Assembly (NCBI RefSeq): GCF_900128965.1
Contig: NZ_FQUL01000022.1
Location: forward strand, 1-36,594
Source of the DNA: Ferrithrix thermotolerans DSM 19514
GTDB taxonomy: Bacteria; Actinomycetota; Acidimicrobiia; Acidimicrobiales; Acidimicrobiaceae
Length of the DNA: 36,594 nucleotides
Direction: 5' to 3'
In this document: one piece after another, positions 35,672 through 36,594 of the stretch
Layout of the letters: each line of letters begins with the position of its first letter
Position numbering within the stretch: the stretch's first letter is position 1
Position numbers and translations under genes: made by a program
The notes under the pieces: generated by a model
The model's database searches: none
The model's input: the letters and a program-made list of their open reading frames with translations, nothing else
Told to the model about the DNA's origin: nothing

Positions 35672-36594
35672 CTTGAGTCCAAATCTTGTCTCCAAGAAGT
35701 TCCGACGAGCCGAACTTTAGCCCGTATCCTTAGACGCTACAGATTAGCACTATGGCTTCGACAGGCGGTACGTCACTCAGCGTCCAACGAATACTAAGAG
35801 AAAAGCACCAAAGACGTGCGATGTTCTCTTCCACGAAGTCGATGTGGATGGAGAGCCCCAAAGGGTACATTTAGGGTAGCAAGCAGCCAACCAGCAAGAT
35901 CGATCACAACAAACACTCTGCTGATAGCTAGCCTCTCCTCGTCCGCTCCAAATTACCTAGGCACCCCTTTCCTTGCGCTTTTTAGTAACTGAGTCTCTCC
36001 GATCCTCCCCAGATAGACCGGACTTTGTGAGTCGATGGTAGTACCATCTCCAACGTCCGACTTGCCCCGTCGTGGTCTGCTTGGACTCCCGCAGTTAGCG
36101 GTAGCATCCCTTTGGTCTTGTTAGCCAAGAGATGCGTCGCCTTATTTGGACCTGCTATCTATTTGGCGTAGGGATCTGTCCTTTAGAGTATTTCATCTCG
36201 GTATTCAGACTTGATCGGTGGGTCGCCAGGATCGTCGATCCTAGGCTTTAGGTTCATAGCAGCACCTGGTCTGCATCGCCATGCCAGTTGCACTCCAAGT
36301 ATGGATTGTGGTAGTGAAACTTGTCTTTGCTAGGTCGTGTGCCTAAAGTTGTGCAAATAGGCCATAGAGTCTTTGGAACTGTATCTATCTTAGTAAATGG
36401 TTATAGAACTGTCATTGACTTTTGATCTTTATTTAGTCCTTGACAGTGGAAGTAGAGTGTCTATCAGTTATCGAGATCCAAGTAGGCAACCGGTTCATCA
36501 CAGTGTGGACATAAGCCTCCGTGTCCAATACGAGAGCAGAACAGGTTACACCAAGGACATCTCTGAACCTAAGGTACCGCTGTTCACAACTAGG
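35672..36594. other. 920-base region without an intact gene, possibly decayed coding sequence
   Basis: Every frame is interrupted repeatedly. In the minus sense, one frame from about 36260 to 35830 reads as protein-like (KPRIDDPGDPPIKSEYRDEI, THLLANKTKGMLPLTAGV) across several stops, which could be a degraded gene, but I cannot name it. The right edge (36440-36467) has a promoter-like TTGACA and TATCAG on the plus strand. Confidence 0.3.
36440..36467 (+). promoter_or_regulatory. Promoter-like -35/-10 pair at the right edge
   Basis: TTGACA at 36440-36445 and TATCAG at 36462-36467 with a 16-base spacer. No gene follows inside the window, so it may drive one beyond the edge, or be chance. Confidence 0.25.

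Noticed and set aside
1-36594. CRISPR array, prophage or toxin-antitoxin pair
   Set aside because: No regular direct repeats with spacers, no phage structural genes and no recognisable TA pair were seen by eye.

Overview
The window looks like a chromosomal segment of an actinobacterium, most likely from the class Acidimicrobiia (an Acidithrix or Ferrimicrobium-like acidophile would fit). The pointers are inference from gene content and base composition: moderate GC, many GTG and TTG starts, an rne/rng-rplU-rpmA-obg cluster, a tig-clpP-clpX block, a ClpP most like actinobacterial ClpP2, MreBCD plus PBP2, a DevS/NarL-type sensor kinase, and at the left edge a protein with the tryptophan/glycine repeat (YWEVASDGGIFTFGDA) common in secreted proteins of that class. 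No marker gene here fixes the species.

Layout. 1-795 is the 3' end of a secreted repeat protein with a glycoside-hydrolase-like C-terminal domain. From 894 to 20355 nearly every gene is on the minus strand, so transcription runs right to left: tig, clpP, clpX, folC, ndk, mreB, mreC, mreD, mrdA, then RNase E/G, rplU, rpmA, obg, proB, proA, a MoxR ATPase, a VWA (CoxE-like) protein and a histidine phosphatase. These cover protein folding and turnover, folate, nucleotide balance, cell-wall elongation, RNA decay, ribosome assembly and proline synthesis. Two tRNA genes (Pro-UGG, Gly-UCC) follow at 21.1-21.25 kb. From 21.3 to 26.6 kb lies a mixed accessory block: DedA membrane protein (-), then on the plus strand an alpha/beta hydrolase, a RecB-like nuclease with an Fe-S cysteine pattern, a PAP2 phosphatase, a Nudix hydrolase, a single-cysteine DsbA-like protein and an SDR oxidoreductase. 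A lone chemoreceptor (-) follows at 26.7-28.5 kb.

From 28.8 to 30.9 kb is a decayed IS607-type element (minus strand). A serine recombinase tnpA keeps one frame through several stop codons, and a tnpB (OrfB) carries stops and two frameshifts. To the right are a GalT-like HIT-superfamily protein (-) and, divergent from it, a GAF sensor histidine kinase (+), then ZapE (-) overlapping the kinase tail, a RibD-C-type reductase (+) and an unrecognised 192-residue protein (+). The last 0.9 kb holds no intact gene.

The most useful second-look items are: three genes (kinase, zapE, dedA) whose -10-like hexamer sits at exactly leaderless spacing; the MoxR-VWA-phosphatase cassette fused behind obg-proBA; a perfect 10-bp dyad in the clpX leader; an acidic insert inside the trigger-factor PPIase domain; and the IS607 relic. 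I did not find CRISPR arrays, toxin-antitoxin pairs, a prophage, or a clearly new defence system.
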